Shown here piece by piece: positions 1 to 7,107 of a stretch of DNA of 18,175 nucleotides. This DNA comes from Spongiibacteraceae bacterium UBA5047 (GTDB lineage Bacteria; Pseudomonadota; Gammaproteobacteria; Pseudomonadales; Spongiibacteraceae). A program made the position numbers and the translations under genes. The stretch is taken from assembly GCA_002415025.1 (NCBI GenBank), contig DIBR01000034.1, positions 354,941 to 373,115 of the forward strand, given 5' to 3'. The number at the start of each line of letters is the position of its first letter. Positions within the stretch are counted from its first letter, which is position 1. The notes beneath the pieces are model-generated. The model ran no database searches. It was given only the letters and a program-made list of their open reading frames with translations, and was not told where the DNA came from.

Positions 1-862
1 CTACAACCCGCGTCACCATTTTCCGCTGGTAGACGACAAACTACGCACCAAACGGCTGGCGATAGAGAACAATATTGCCGTCCCCGAGCTCTATGCCACC
101 GTTGAGATTGAACATGACGTTCACAACCTCAAAGATACGCTTAAGCACCACAGCAGCTTTGTGATCAAGCCCAACAACGGCAGCGGCGGCAACGGCGTTA
201 TGGTGGTCAGCAGCCGGGTTGGCAACCACTTCTGCAAAGCCAGCGGGGCAATGATCAGCAGTCTGCAACTGCAGCGCCATACCTCAAACATTCTCAGCGG
301 CATGTACAGTTTGGGTGGCGTACCCGATACTGCAATTATTGAATACCGGGTAGAAAGCGACCCCTTTTTCGACAACATCAGCTACCAGGGTGTGCCGGAT
401 ATTCGTGTGATTGTATTTCGGGGTGTACCGGTCGCGTCGATGTTGCGGCTACCAACACGCGACTCGGACGGCAAGGCCAACCTCCATCAGGGGGCAATTG
501 GCGTAGGTATCGACATCAAAACCGGAGTCACCCGCAAGGGCGTGTGCTCCAACGATATGACAACCGTTCATCCGGATACCTTCCAGCCAATCGACGGTCT
601 GCAAATGCCTTACTGGCAGAATATCCTGACACTGGCTTCACGCTGCTCGGAGCTGGTGGGGCTGAACTATATCGGTGTTGATATTGTGATCGACCGGAGT
701 CAGGGCCCACTGGTACTCGAACTGAACGCCAGGCCCGGCCTGAATGTGCAGCTGGCTACCGGCCGGGGACTGCTATTTAACCTGAGACTGGTAGAGCAGA
801 TGGAAACGATTCCCGAAAGCGCTGAGGCACGCGTTGCGCTGGCTTGTGAACACCTGTACTAG
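1..862 (+). CDS. Alpha-L-glutamate ligase-like ATP-grasp protein (5' end outside window)
   Basis: The reading frame is open from base 2 to the TAG at 860-862, so 286 residues are visible and the N-terminus lies outside the window. The visible start, YNPRHHFPLVDDKLRTKRLA, fits the start region of the RimK-related alpha-L-glutamate-ligase-like family, usually a little over 300 residues, so probably only a few tens of residues are missing. ATP-grasp signatures are clear. A glycine-rich ATP loop, FVIKPNNGSGGNG, lies near bases 155-200, and a metal-binding strand, LVLELNARPGLN, near 709-745. The family is expected to join an amino acid, probably glutamate, to an acceptor carboxylate using ATP; the acceptor is unknown. 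In related bacteria the gene often sits with an inactive-transglutaminase membrane protein and a retropepsin-like zinc protease, which would lie to the left here. A strong terminator follows the stop. Family confidence is high; substrate is not known. Confidence 0.88.
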   Translation, partial: YNPRHHFPLVDDKLRTKRLAIENNIAVPELYATVEIEHDVHNLKDTLKHHSSFVIKPNNGSGGNGVMVVSSRVGNHFCKASGAMISSLQLQRHTSNILSGMYSLGGVPDTAIIEYRVESDPFFDNISYQGVPDIRVIVFRGVPVASMLRLPTRDSDGKANLHQGAIGVGIDIKTGVTRKGVCSNDMTTVHPDTFQPIDGLQMPYWQNILTLASRCSELVGLNYIGVDIVIDRSQGPLVLELNARPGLNVQLATGRGLLFNLRLVEQMETIPESAEARVALACEHLY

Positions 863-870
863 CGCACCAG

Positions 871-900
871 AAAAAAGGGCAGCCTAAGCTGCCCTTTTTT
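871..900. terminator. Bidirectional rho-independent terminator
   Basis: A perfect 7-bp GC-rich stem, GGGCAGC (877-883) and GCTGCCC (888-894), encloses a 4-base loop. Six A's precede it and six T's follow it. It can therefore stop transcription of the ligase on the + strand and of the small protein on the - strand, the two genes being convergent here. Confidence 0.92.
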
Positions 901-915
901 GTTTTTGCTACCGTC

Positions 916-1146
916 TTACTCTGCAGCTTGCTCTTCGCCTTCAGCTGCTTCTTCTGCCGGAGCTTCTTCAGCAACAGGCTCGGGCTCGGCAGGCTTGGGC
1001 TCGGGCGCCTTGATCAGGCCGGCTTCCATCAGAATTTTTACTTTCTCATCGGCATTAACCCAGTTGCGGCCTTTGGCCTGTACGCCGTAACGACCATTGC
1101 GCTTCTTAACAATGGTGTACTCGCTGGTGCGCTTTACAATTTCCAT
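916..1146 (-). CDS. Small conserved-type protein with basic head and acidic Ala/Glu/Pro tail
   Basis: This 76-residue protein starts at an ATG (1144-1146) preceded by a purine-rich ribosome site (AAAGGAAAG, about 5 bases upstream). Residues 1-46 are basic and look like a compact folded domain (MEIVKRTSEYTIVKKRNGRY, then a GRNWVNADEKVKILMEAGLI stretch). Residues 47-76 are low-complexity and acidic, made almost only of Ala, Glu and Pro, and are probably disordered. There is no signal peptide or membrane segment, so it is likely cytoplasmic. I do not recognise a named family, although the head resembles small uncharacterised proteins of gammaproteobacteria. It shares a strand with the HDOD gene 90 bases upstream and ends at the bidirectional terminator. 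A basic head with an acidic tail could suit nucleic-acid or protein binding, but that is inference. Confidence 0.75.
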   Translation of the reverse strand: MEIVKRTSEYTIVKKRNGRYGVQAKGRNWVNADEKVKILMEAGLIKAPEPKPAEPEPVAEEAPAEEAAEGEEQAAE

Positions 1147-1236
1147 CTCAGCTTTCCTTTCAAGTAGTCAACAGAATGTTTCCCGGGCTCGCGGCGCGGG
1201 CGAAGGATTCTAATCGAAAATGGCAATGCTGGAAAG

Positions 1237-2775
1237 TTAGCGAGCCGCCTGCAGGCTCGCCAAATGACTGTCAGGCGTTTCGCTTTGAATGGCATAGGCT
1301 CCCTGACGCTTCGCGAGTGCCAGCGATTGCGCGGCCGCGTCCAGCATCGCCTGATGAGAATCATAGCGCAGCAGTGCCGACTGACCGGCAATCCCCACAT
1401 TCAGTGACAAGGCTACTTTCTCGCCGTTAGCAATGGTGTAGCGGGCATCAACAAAGACATCCACCACTCGGCGCAAGGCAAGCTCGGCACCCTCAGAACC
1501 GGAACCGATCAGTAACAGCGCGAAACTGTCACCATAGCGTGTGGCAAAATCTTCCACCCGAACATTCTCCAGTAGCTTTCGCCCTACAACCCGCAGCAGC
1601 AATTTGGCCACCTTCTCACCATGCGACTTTTCCAGGGCACGCAGGTTGTTAATGGAAACGAACACCACACTGATCGATTCACGCTTGAGCATTTTAAAGC
1701 TGTTTTTCAGGCTGTTTTCAAATGCGGCACGGCTGACAAGACCGTCGATGTCGACATCGGCGCAGGAAAGCCCCGCATTCTCTACAATCGACAGAAAATT
1801 TTTCGGCCCTGTCACGTTGTCGACGCTGTCGTTGCCCTGTTCCGCGCGCAGGTCTTCTGCAGTGTCGGGAACGTTAATTGCCAGCCCCGTGATAGCCGAA
1901 GGCAATACCCCCGAAAAGAGATCTGTCACGCCGCGAATCTCTGCCAGCGCTCTGATCAGAATCTGCTTGCACTCGGGTTCACGGATCGTGAACAGGCGAT
2001 ACATCTGGCTGGACACCACCCGGAACGCTTCATCACGCCCTTCGGCAATAAAGAAATCGGCCAGCGCACCCGAGGCAATAACACAGGCAGAGAAAGTGTC
2101 GTCACAGTCACGCCCGGAGTTGTGACTATCCCGAACAGCCTGCACCGTACGCGAATGCAGCCCCCATTGCTCAAGCAGGCGACTGCCAATCGTGGCGTGG
2201 TCGACACCTAGCTGCATACGCTCAGCGGTGTAGAAGGCGCGATGACTGCGCTGATCTGCGCTGATCCCCCGGTATAAATCGGGCTCAATACTATCGAGCG
2301 CCAACATACCAATATCCTGAAACAGGGCCGCCATAAACAGTTCGTCTACGGCCTCCTCCTGCACGGCGCGGCCCAGTACACGCACCGCTGTTGCGGCATA
2401 TACACTACGCTGCCAAAACAGGTTGTAATTCAGACCTTTACCCTGCTGACCAACAAATGCCTGCGTCAGGCTAAGGGTCAGCGCTATGTCCATCACGGCT
2501 TTAAAGCCCATAACCACCACAGCGCGATCCAGGGTTTCGACCCGGGCACCAATAAGGTAGGCAGGCGAATTAACGTACCGCATAAGGGTGCTGGCTATTA
2601 CCGGATCGCTGGACAGTAGCTGCGACAGCTCCTCAAGCTCCACGCCCGGCTGGCCACGCAATTCTATCAGCCGCGCCGCTACCGCAGGCATGGTCGGTAA
2701 TCGGGCGTCTGCAGACATGAATTTGGAAAGCGCTTTGGAGGACAAGTTAGCACCTGCTGTAAATTTCAACATCAT
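1237..2775 (-). CDS. HDOD domain protein with degenerate GGDEF domain
   Basis: The 512-residue protein has an HDOD domain at about residues 24-225, including the stretch LSSDPVIASTLMRYVNSPAY and a GFKAVMDIAL helix. A linker follows, then a GGDEF-like domain at about 342-496. That domain is degenerate: the signature reads YGDSF (residues 414-418) instead of GGDEF, and the usual metal-binding Asp early in the domain appears to be Ser or Asn in VFVSINNLRALEKSHG. Diguanylate cyclase activity is therefore unlikely, and the domain may bind nucleotide or proteins instead. HDOD proteins are regulatory or signalling proteins without HD phosphohydrolase residues. The start at tandem ATGs (2770-2775) has only a weak ribosome site; an in-frame ATG at residue 20 is possible but would trim little. 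The gene is divergent from the halohydrin-dehalogenase-like gene and followed by the small protein on the same strand. Confidence 0.88.
   Translation of the reverse strand: MMLKFTAGANLSSKALSKFMSADARLPTMPAVAARLIELRGQPGVELEELSQLLSSDPVIASTLMRYVNSPAYLIGARVETLDRAVVVMGFKAVMDIALTLSLTQAFVGQQGKGLNYNLFWQRSVYAATAVRVLGRAVQEEAVDELFMAALFQDIGMLALDSIEPDLYRGISADQRSHRAFYTAERMQLGVDHATIGSRLLEQWGLHSRTVQAVRDSHNSGRDCDDTFSACVIASGALADFFIAEGRDEAFRVVSSQMYRLFTIREPECKQILIRALAEIRGVTDLFSGVLPSAITGLAINVPDTAEDLRAEQGNDSVDNVTGPKNFLSIVENAGLSCADVDIDGLVSRAAFENSLKNSFKMLKRESISVVFVSINNLRALEKSHGEKVAKLLLRVVGRKLLENVRVEDFATRYGDSFALLLIGSGSEGAELALRRVVDVFVDARYTIANGEKVALSLNVGIAGQSALLRYDSHQAMLDAAAQSLALAKRQGAYAIQSETPDSHLASLQAAR
1240..1260 (-). 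repeat. Stem-loop at the end of the HDOD gene
   Basis: A perfect 7-bp inverted repeat, GCGAGCC (1240-1246) and GGCTCGC (1254-1260), has a 7-base loop and abuts the TAA stop of the HDOD gene. There is no T-tract after it on the minus strand, so it is probably not a complete intrinsic terminator. It might stabilise the transcript end or attenuate read-through into the small gene. Confidence 0.4.
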
Positions 2776-2912
2776 GCTATCCAGACTGGCCTTGCGTGGC
2801 TATCCGTAGTGTCCGCAACTCTCTGCGCCCTGTGCCTAGCGGGCTGCAGCGCTTATTGATACCGCATGCCCGCTCCCCTACCATGACCCATCCCTACCGG
2901 AAGAGTCTCACA

Positions 2913-3590
2913 ATGAACGATCTGCGTAATAAACGAATACTGGTTACCCAGGCCAACGATTTTATGGGCCCGGTGCTGTGCGATATTCTGGAGGGCTACG
3001 GTGCTACGGTCATTGCCAATACGGACTCTCTCGTTCCGGAAGCAGCCGCAAAACGTGTGGTCGAGAATGCTGGCGACATTGACGTGCTGCTGGCCAATCT
3101 GGCATTCCCGGCGCCTTCCACGGCGGCGATTGACGCAACAGAGCAGGAATGGCGTGACACCTTTGCCGCACTCGTCGACCCGCTACCGCGCCTGTGCCGC
3201 GCGGCCCTGCCCTCCATGATTGATCGTGGACGCGGCAAAATATTACTGATGGGCAGTGCCTCGGCATTGCGCGGAATGAAGCGTGCCTCAAGTTACAGTG
3301 CGGCTCGCGGAGCGCAACTCGCCTACATTCAGGCACTTGGCGTTGAAGTGGCCGGCAAGAATATTCAGGTCAATGCTATCGCACAGAATTTCGTGGAAAA
3401 CCCGACCTACTTTCCGCCAGAAGTACAGGCCAACCCGCGTTTTCAGGAGCGCCTGAAGCGGGAGGTGCCACTTGGCAGGCTGGTGTCCTCGCATGAGGAC
3501 GCTGAATTCGCGGCCTTTCTATGCAGTGACGCTGCCAACCATTTTGTCGGGCAGGTATTTCCTGTCTGCGGTGGCTGGGTAACGCGTTAA
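2913..3590 (+). CDS. Halohydrin dehalogenase-like SDR-fold protein
   Basis: The 225-residue Rossmann-fold protein starts at the ATG at 2913, preceded by GGAAG with 9 bases spacing. Upstream in-frame starts (ATG 2883, GTG 2796) add unconserved sequence. The usual SDR NAD(P)-binding TGxxxGxG motif is absent. In its place is T-x4-F-x-G (T12, F17, G19 in VTQANDFMG). The catalytic set is S115, Y128 and R132, spaced exactly S-x12-Y-x3-R, with Arg in place of the normal SDR Lys. These two patterns are the known fingerprint of halohydrin dehalogenases, which reversibly convert vicinal halohydrins to epoxides, using the former cofactor site for halide. The region after the catalytic residues (NPTYFPPE, then PLGRL and a C-terminal VGQVFPVCGGW) also resembles that family. 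The length is close to known members. It is divergent from the HDOD gene with no metabolic neighbours. Activity and substrate are inferred; an atypical non-dehalogenase SDR is the alternative. Confidence 0.8.
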   Translation: MNDLRNKRILVTQANDFMGPVLCDILEGYGATVIANTDSLVPEAAAKRVVENAGDIDVLLANLAFPAPSTAAIDATEQEWRDTFAALVDPLPRLCRAALPSMIDRGRGKILLMGSASALRGMKRASSYSAARGAQLAYIQALGVEVAGKNIQVNAIAQNFVENPTYFPPEVQANPRFQERLKREVPLGRLVSSHEDAEFAAFLCSDAANHFVGQVFPVCGGWVTR

Positions 3591-3620
3591 CTCCCCAAAC
3601 CTGCCTCTTGATCGCGCATG

Positions 3621-5315
3621 TCAGGCGCTCCATAGCAAAATCAACACAAGCAGGAACGCCAGCATCCAGGCGGCGATACTGCCTGTCGACGCACTTTGCG
3701 ACAAAACACCCTGCTCGGAGAACGCGCTGTCAAACCTTCTGGACAGGGTTCGCTGGCCTCGCCGAAACTCCTTCGTCAAAATTTCGAGCAGTCTCTGCCA
3801 ACTCCCGTAGCAGCGCCACCACAGCGCAGGTGCTGCTCGGCGGTAAAGCCACTCACCATCCAGATTAACCGAGCGCAGTTCGGGAGGATATAAGCCTCGT
3901 CGATTCAGCCAGACAAAGGCCAACGCTGAAAAAAACAGCAGCTGCGTCTGCGCCAGGACGTGTGTCATGTCATAAGCGCTGTAGTCCATGTCGAACGGCA
4001 AATGCCGATACAAGAGGTCGGGAAAGACCCCGATACCAATACACAACGCGGCGGCTATGGTCATTGCAATCAGCATGTTAACGGGAGGTTCTTTCGCGCG
4101 AATCCCCGAATCGTGTGCGAAGAAAGCAAAGTACGGGATTTTAATCCCGGCATGATGGAACACACCTGCTGAAGCAAACAACAGCATCAGCCACACCCAC
4201 GAGTAATTCTCACTGATTGCCGCGCTCATAATCATGGATTTGCTCACAAAACCGCTGAACAACGGGAAGGCTGAAATAGAAGCGGCACCAATGATACAGA
4301 GCACAGTTGTTTTGGGCATGGTTTTGTACAAACCACCGAGATCAGAACCGTTCATTCGACCGGTAACATGCAAGACCGCCCCCATCGACATGAACAGTAG
4401 TCCTTTAAAGATAACGTCGGTAAAGGCATGAGCAACGGCGCCATTAATCGCGAGTGCGGTACCCACACCAATCCCCACCACCATGAACCCCAACTGGTTA
4501 ACCAGACTATAGGCGAGTACACGACGCAGATCGTTTTCAATAACCGCAAAGAAAATCGGAAAGCAGGTCATGGCTGCGCCGATATAAATCAGCAGCTCGG
4601 TACCAGGGTAGCCGCGCGCCAGTGCGTAGACCGCGACTTTTGTGGTAAATGCACTGAGAAATACAGCTCCCGTTGGTGTTGACTCAGGGTAAGCATCTGT
4701 CAACCAGTTGTGTAGTAAAGGAAACGCGCATTTAATTCCGAAAGCAATGAATATCAGCCAACCGTGGAGGCCTTCCAGGCCAATCTGGTCAAAACGCAAT
4801 GAATCGGAATAACGGCTGTAGACAACAATGCCTGCAAGTAACAGCAGTCCGGAGCAAATCTGAATCATCAGATAGCGCATACCCGCATGATAAGCACGGT
4901 TTGTACGTCGCGCCCATATCAAGAATACCGAGGTCAGTGCCAGTAGCTCCCAAAACACGAACAGCGTGATCAAATCACCCGCGAAGACTGCACCCAAGGC
5001 GCTCCCGGCATAGAGCAAACTGGCAACCTGCTGCAGGCGATCCTTGACGTGAAGCGCATACAGAATGGCAATCAGCCCGGCAAGGTGGAATAGATACCCA
5101 AACAACAGACTGAGGCGATCACCGTGGTAGATGACAAACTCGAAGTTCGCGGCGCCCTGGAAAAGTATAGTGCCCTCCCCCATGGCCCACAGATTAATAG
5201 CGCCCAATATCGGGGTAGCCACCATAACGCTCGAGCACAGGCGTCCCCGCAGAACGAGAACCAGCAGCGCTGCGATGTAGAAAATGGCAAAAGGAGGCAC
5301 ACTAAACTGCCACAT
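3621..5315 (-). CDS. Third antiporter subunit, MrpD/NuoM-like, with extended C-terminus
   Basis: The 564-residue polytopic membrane protein is of the proton-translocating antiporter family (MrpA/MrpD/NuoL/M/N). I chose the ATG at 5315 (MWQFSVPPFA), one base after the stop of the preceding small gene and behind a GGGGGGCGAAG ribosome site. A longer frame to 5417 only overlaps that gene. Key ion-path residues are present: E123 in FVFWELLALTS, K195 in FGIKCAFPLLHNWLTDAYPE, K226 in FTTKVAVY and K359 in GFVSKSMIM. After about residue 450 it continues with an extra membrane helix, a cytoplasmic or amphipathic stretch (SVNLDGEWLYRR, then many Arg/Lys) and a final helix (547-563). This tail is missing from the other two pump subunits and may act as a brace in the complex. 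It is the last gene of the operon; no clear terminator is visible before the convergent SDR gene. Confidence 0.87.
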   Translation of the reverse strand: MWQFSVPPFAIFYIAALLVLVLRGRLCSSVMVATPILGAINLWAMGEGTILFQGAANFEFVIYHGDRLSLLFGYLFHLAGLIAILYALHVKDRLQQVASLLYAGSALGAVFAGDLITLFVFWELLALTSVFLIWARRTNRAYHAGMRYLMIQICSGLLLLAGIVVYSRYSDSLRFDQIGLEGLHGWLIFIAFGIKCAFPLLHNWLTDAYPESTPTGAVFLSAFTTKVAVYALARGYPGTELLIYIGAAMTCFPIFFAVIENDLRRVLAYSLVNQLGFMVVGIGVGTALAINGAVAHAFTDVIFKGLLFMSMGAVLHVTGRMNGSDLGGLYKTMPKTTVLCIIGAASISAFPLFSGFVSKSMIMSAAISENYSWVWLMLLFASAGVFHHAGIKIPYFAFFAHDSGIRAKEPPVNMLIAMTIAAALCIGIGVFPDLLYRHLPFDMDYSAYDMTHVLAQTQLLFFSALAFVWLNRRGLYPPELRSVNLDGEWLYRRAAPALWWRCYGSWQRLLEILTKEFRRGQRTLSRRFDSAFSEQGVLSQSASTGSIAAWMLAFLLVLILLWSA

Positions 5316-5316
5316 T

Positions 5317-5616
5317 CTACTTCGCCCCCCCGCCGTACTTTCTATCGTCAGCGCTTTGCTCAAGCCTGTCGTAATAAGCCTCATCGCGCATGAGAAACCG
5401 CCGCATCCACTTCGCAATCAGGACCAGAACAACACAACCCAGAAACCCGTACAGTGGATAAAACGCGAGCAAGTTTTCCCAGGGGTGGTAGCTATGGCGA
5501 CGATAAAGGATCTCTATGACCAACAAAACTGCACATCCCCCATACAGCAGATAGAGCACACGCTGTATGTTTTTCTCACTGTCGAATAGACCTGGCTTTT
5601 CTTCGCTTGGCTTCAT
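5317..5616 (-). CDS. Small two-helix membrane protein of the antiporter operon
   Basis: The chosen ATG at 5616 gives 99 residues and has a GGTAGG-like ribosome site; a TTG at 5622 would add two residues. Two membrane helices are predicted by eye at about 20-38 and 51-69. They are followed by a basic, tyrosine-containing cytoplasmic tail (KWMRRFLMRDEAYYDRLE). The gene lies between the second and third pump subunits, with gaps of a few bases on both sides, so it is almost certainly part of the same complex or needed for its assembly. It does not match MnhC, F or G, and I do not recognise a named family. It could anchor or dock the third pump subunit, which begins one base after its stop; that role is inference. 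Confidence 0.78.
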   Translation of the reverse strand: MKPSEEKPGLFDSEKNIQRVLYLLYGGCAVLLVIEILYRRHSYHPWENLLAFYPLYGFLGCVVLVLIAKWMRRFLMRDEAYYDRLEQSADDRKYGGGAK

Positions 5617-5625
5617 AGTCAATAC

Positions 5626-7107
5626 CTACCGGGGCGCATCAACGATGCCCTGCGTAAAGTCTCCAAAGAACGGCAGTAGCTGTGGCCACAAGAAAAGCAC
5701 CACGCAGACGACACTGGTAAATACGATGGCAATCAGTGAAGGTAGGGGAGCTTCTTTTACTTCTACTGATGCGACAGCAGGTTCGCCAGGGAAAAATGCC
5801 TTAACTCCGATTGGCAGAAGATACGCTATATTCAGCAGCGAGCTGATCAGCAACACCACCATCAAAACCAACTGGTCACGCTCCAGCGTACCGAGCAGCA
5901 GATACCATTTACTCCACATACCGCCGGTCGGTGGCAGACCAATAATACTCAGGCTGCCAACAAAAAAGGCGGCCATCGTCACCGGCATCTGTCGCCCCAA
6001 GCCGCGCAGTTCACTGACGCAGGTTTTGTGGCTGGCAACAAGAATAGCGCCCGCACAAAAAAACAAGGTGATCTTGCCAAAGGCATGCATCGCTATATGC
6101 AAGGCACTACCGGCAATACTCGAACTGCTCGCCAATAACGCACCAAGGCTGATGTAACCCAGTTGACTGACCGTGGAGTATGCCAGGCGGGCCTTCAAAT
6201 TATCCTGTTGCATCGCAATGATCGAGGCCATCAGGATGCCGAAGGCTATGAGGTAGAGCAGATAATCTATAGTCGCCAGGCTGCTTAGCGTATTGGCTCC
6301 AAACAGATAAATGCACACCATGAGCAGAGTAAATACACCAGCCTTGACTACCGCGACGGCGTGCAGCAACGCACTGACGGGCGTCGGCGCAACCATAGCC
6401 GCCGGCAGCCATCGATGAAATGGCATAACAGCTGCTTTGCCCACGCCAAACACAAACAGCAGCAGCAAAATCGAAAGCGCTAGCGGTGGAACTTCCTCGC
6501 CAAAAACGCCACCGGGGGTAAAACTGAGTGTTCCCGCATAAAACCAGGTACCTATCATCGCCGGCAGAAAGAAGACGATTGACGTACCGAGCAAAAATCT
6601 CAGATAGCTTCTGCCGCCTTTGAGTGCCTTTTCGCTACCCGCATGCGTTACCAGCGGGTAGGTTCCGAGAGTAATCAGTTCGTAAAAAATGAAAAGCGTA
6701 AACAGATTTTCTGACAGGGCCAGCCCCATTACCGCAGCCAGCGCGAAGGCAAAAAATGCGTAAAAGCGCGTTTGATTTTCTTCTTCATGTGCCCGCATGT
6801 AGCCGATCGCATACAGAATTGTGACAAACCACAACAGGCTGGCTATCAGTGCAAAAAGCAGACCCAGCGGCCGTACCTCTAAGCTCAAACTCAGACCGGG
6901 CAATATAGTAAGGTAGTCTGCACGCACGGCCGCACCGCCGATTACCTGCAGGTACAACAGCAGTACCACAGAAAACAGTACGGCGGCCGTCACAAGAGAT
7001 ACTGCTTCGCGAATATTGGGATAGCGACGAAACAGGAGTATCCCGACAACAGCCAGAAGTGGCAGGAGAACCGCCGCCAGCATCAATGTTTCAGCCAATA
7101 TCACCAT
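5626..7107 (-). CDS. Second antiporter subunit, MrpA N-domain/NuoL-like
   Basis: The 493-residue integral membrane protein has about 14 helices. It starts at the ATG at 7107, preceded by GAGGG, and overlaps the upstream gene by 7 bases. Ion-path residues are E143 in FIFYELITLGTY, K224 in FGVGKAAVMPFHRWLPAAM, H249 and K255 in SALLHAVAVVKAGVF, and K400 in GGMWSKWYLLL. The YAIGYMRAHEEENQTRFYAFF segment and the LLHAVAVVKAGVF helix are closer to MrpA/NuoL than to MrpD. It may therefore stand in for the ND5-like N-domain of MrpA, which is otherwise missing from this operon. It should be one of three proton- or cation-conducting modules of the complex. The annotation as 'subunit D' that homologues often carry is loose. 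Confidence 0.88.
   Translation of the reverse strand: MVILAETLMLAAVLLPLLAVVGILLFRRYPNIREAVSLVTAAVLFSVVLLLYLQVIGGAAVRADYLTILPGLSLSLEVRPLGLLFALIASLLWFVTILYAIGYMRAHEEENQTRFYAFFAFALAAVMGLALSENLFTLFIFYELITLGTYPLVTHAGSEKALKGGRSYLRFLLGTSIVFFLPAMIGTWFYAGTLSFTPGGVFGEEVPPLALSILLLLFVFGVGKAAVMPFHRWLPAAMVAPTPVSALLHAVAVVKAGVFTLLMVCIYLFGANTLSSLATIDYLLYLIAFGILMASIIAMQQDNLKARLAYSTVSQLGYISLGALLASSSSIAGSALHIAMHAFGKITLFFCAGAILVASHKTCVSELRGLGRQMPVTMAAFFVGSLSIIGLPPTGGMWSKWYLLLGTLERDQLVLMVVLLISSLLNIAYLLPIGVKAFFPGEPAVASVEVKEAPLPSLIAIVFTSVVCVVLFLWPQLLPFFGDFTQGIVDAPR

Noticed and set aside
1240..1260. Stem-loop at the HDOD stop as a rho-independent terminator
   Set aside because: The stem is good but no T-tract follows on the minus strand, so it is listed only as a stem-loop.
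1541..2211. Plus-strand open frames of almost 200 residues inside the HDOD gene
   Set aside because: They are antisense to a clearly recognisable HDOD/GGDEF protein and show no domain, signal or ribosome site.
2796..2912. N-terminal extension of the halohydrin-dehalogenase-like protein from a GTG at 2796 or ATG at 2883
   Set aside because: The Rossmann fold begins right after the ATG at 2913, which has a suitable ribosome site; the extension is not expected in the family and would nearly meet the HDOD start.
5316..5417. 34-residue N-terminal extension of the third pump subunit
   Set aside because: It overlaps the end of the small two-helix gene, and the ATG at 5315 has its own ribosome site and begins with the first membrane helix.
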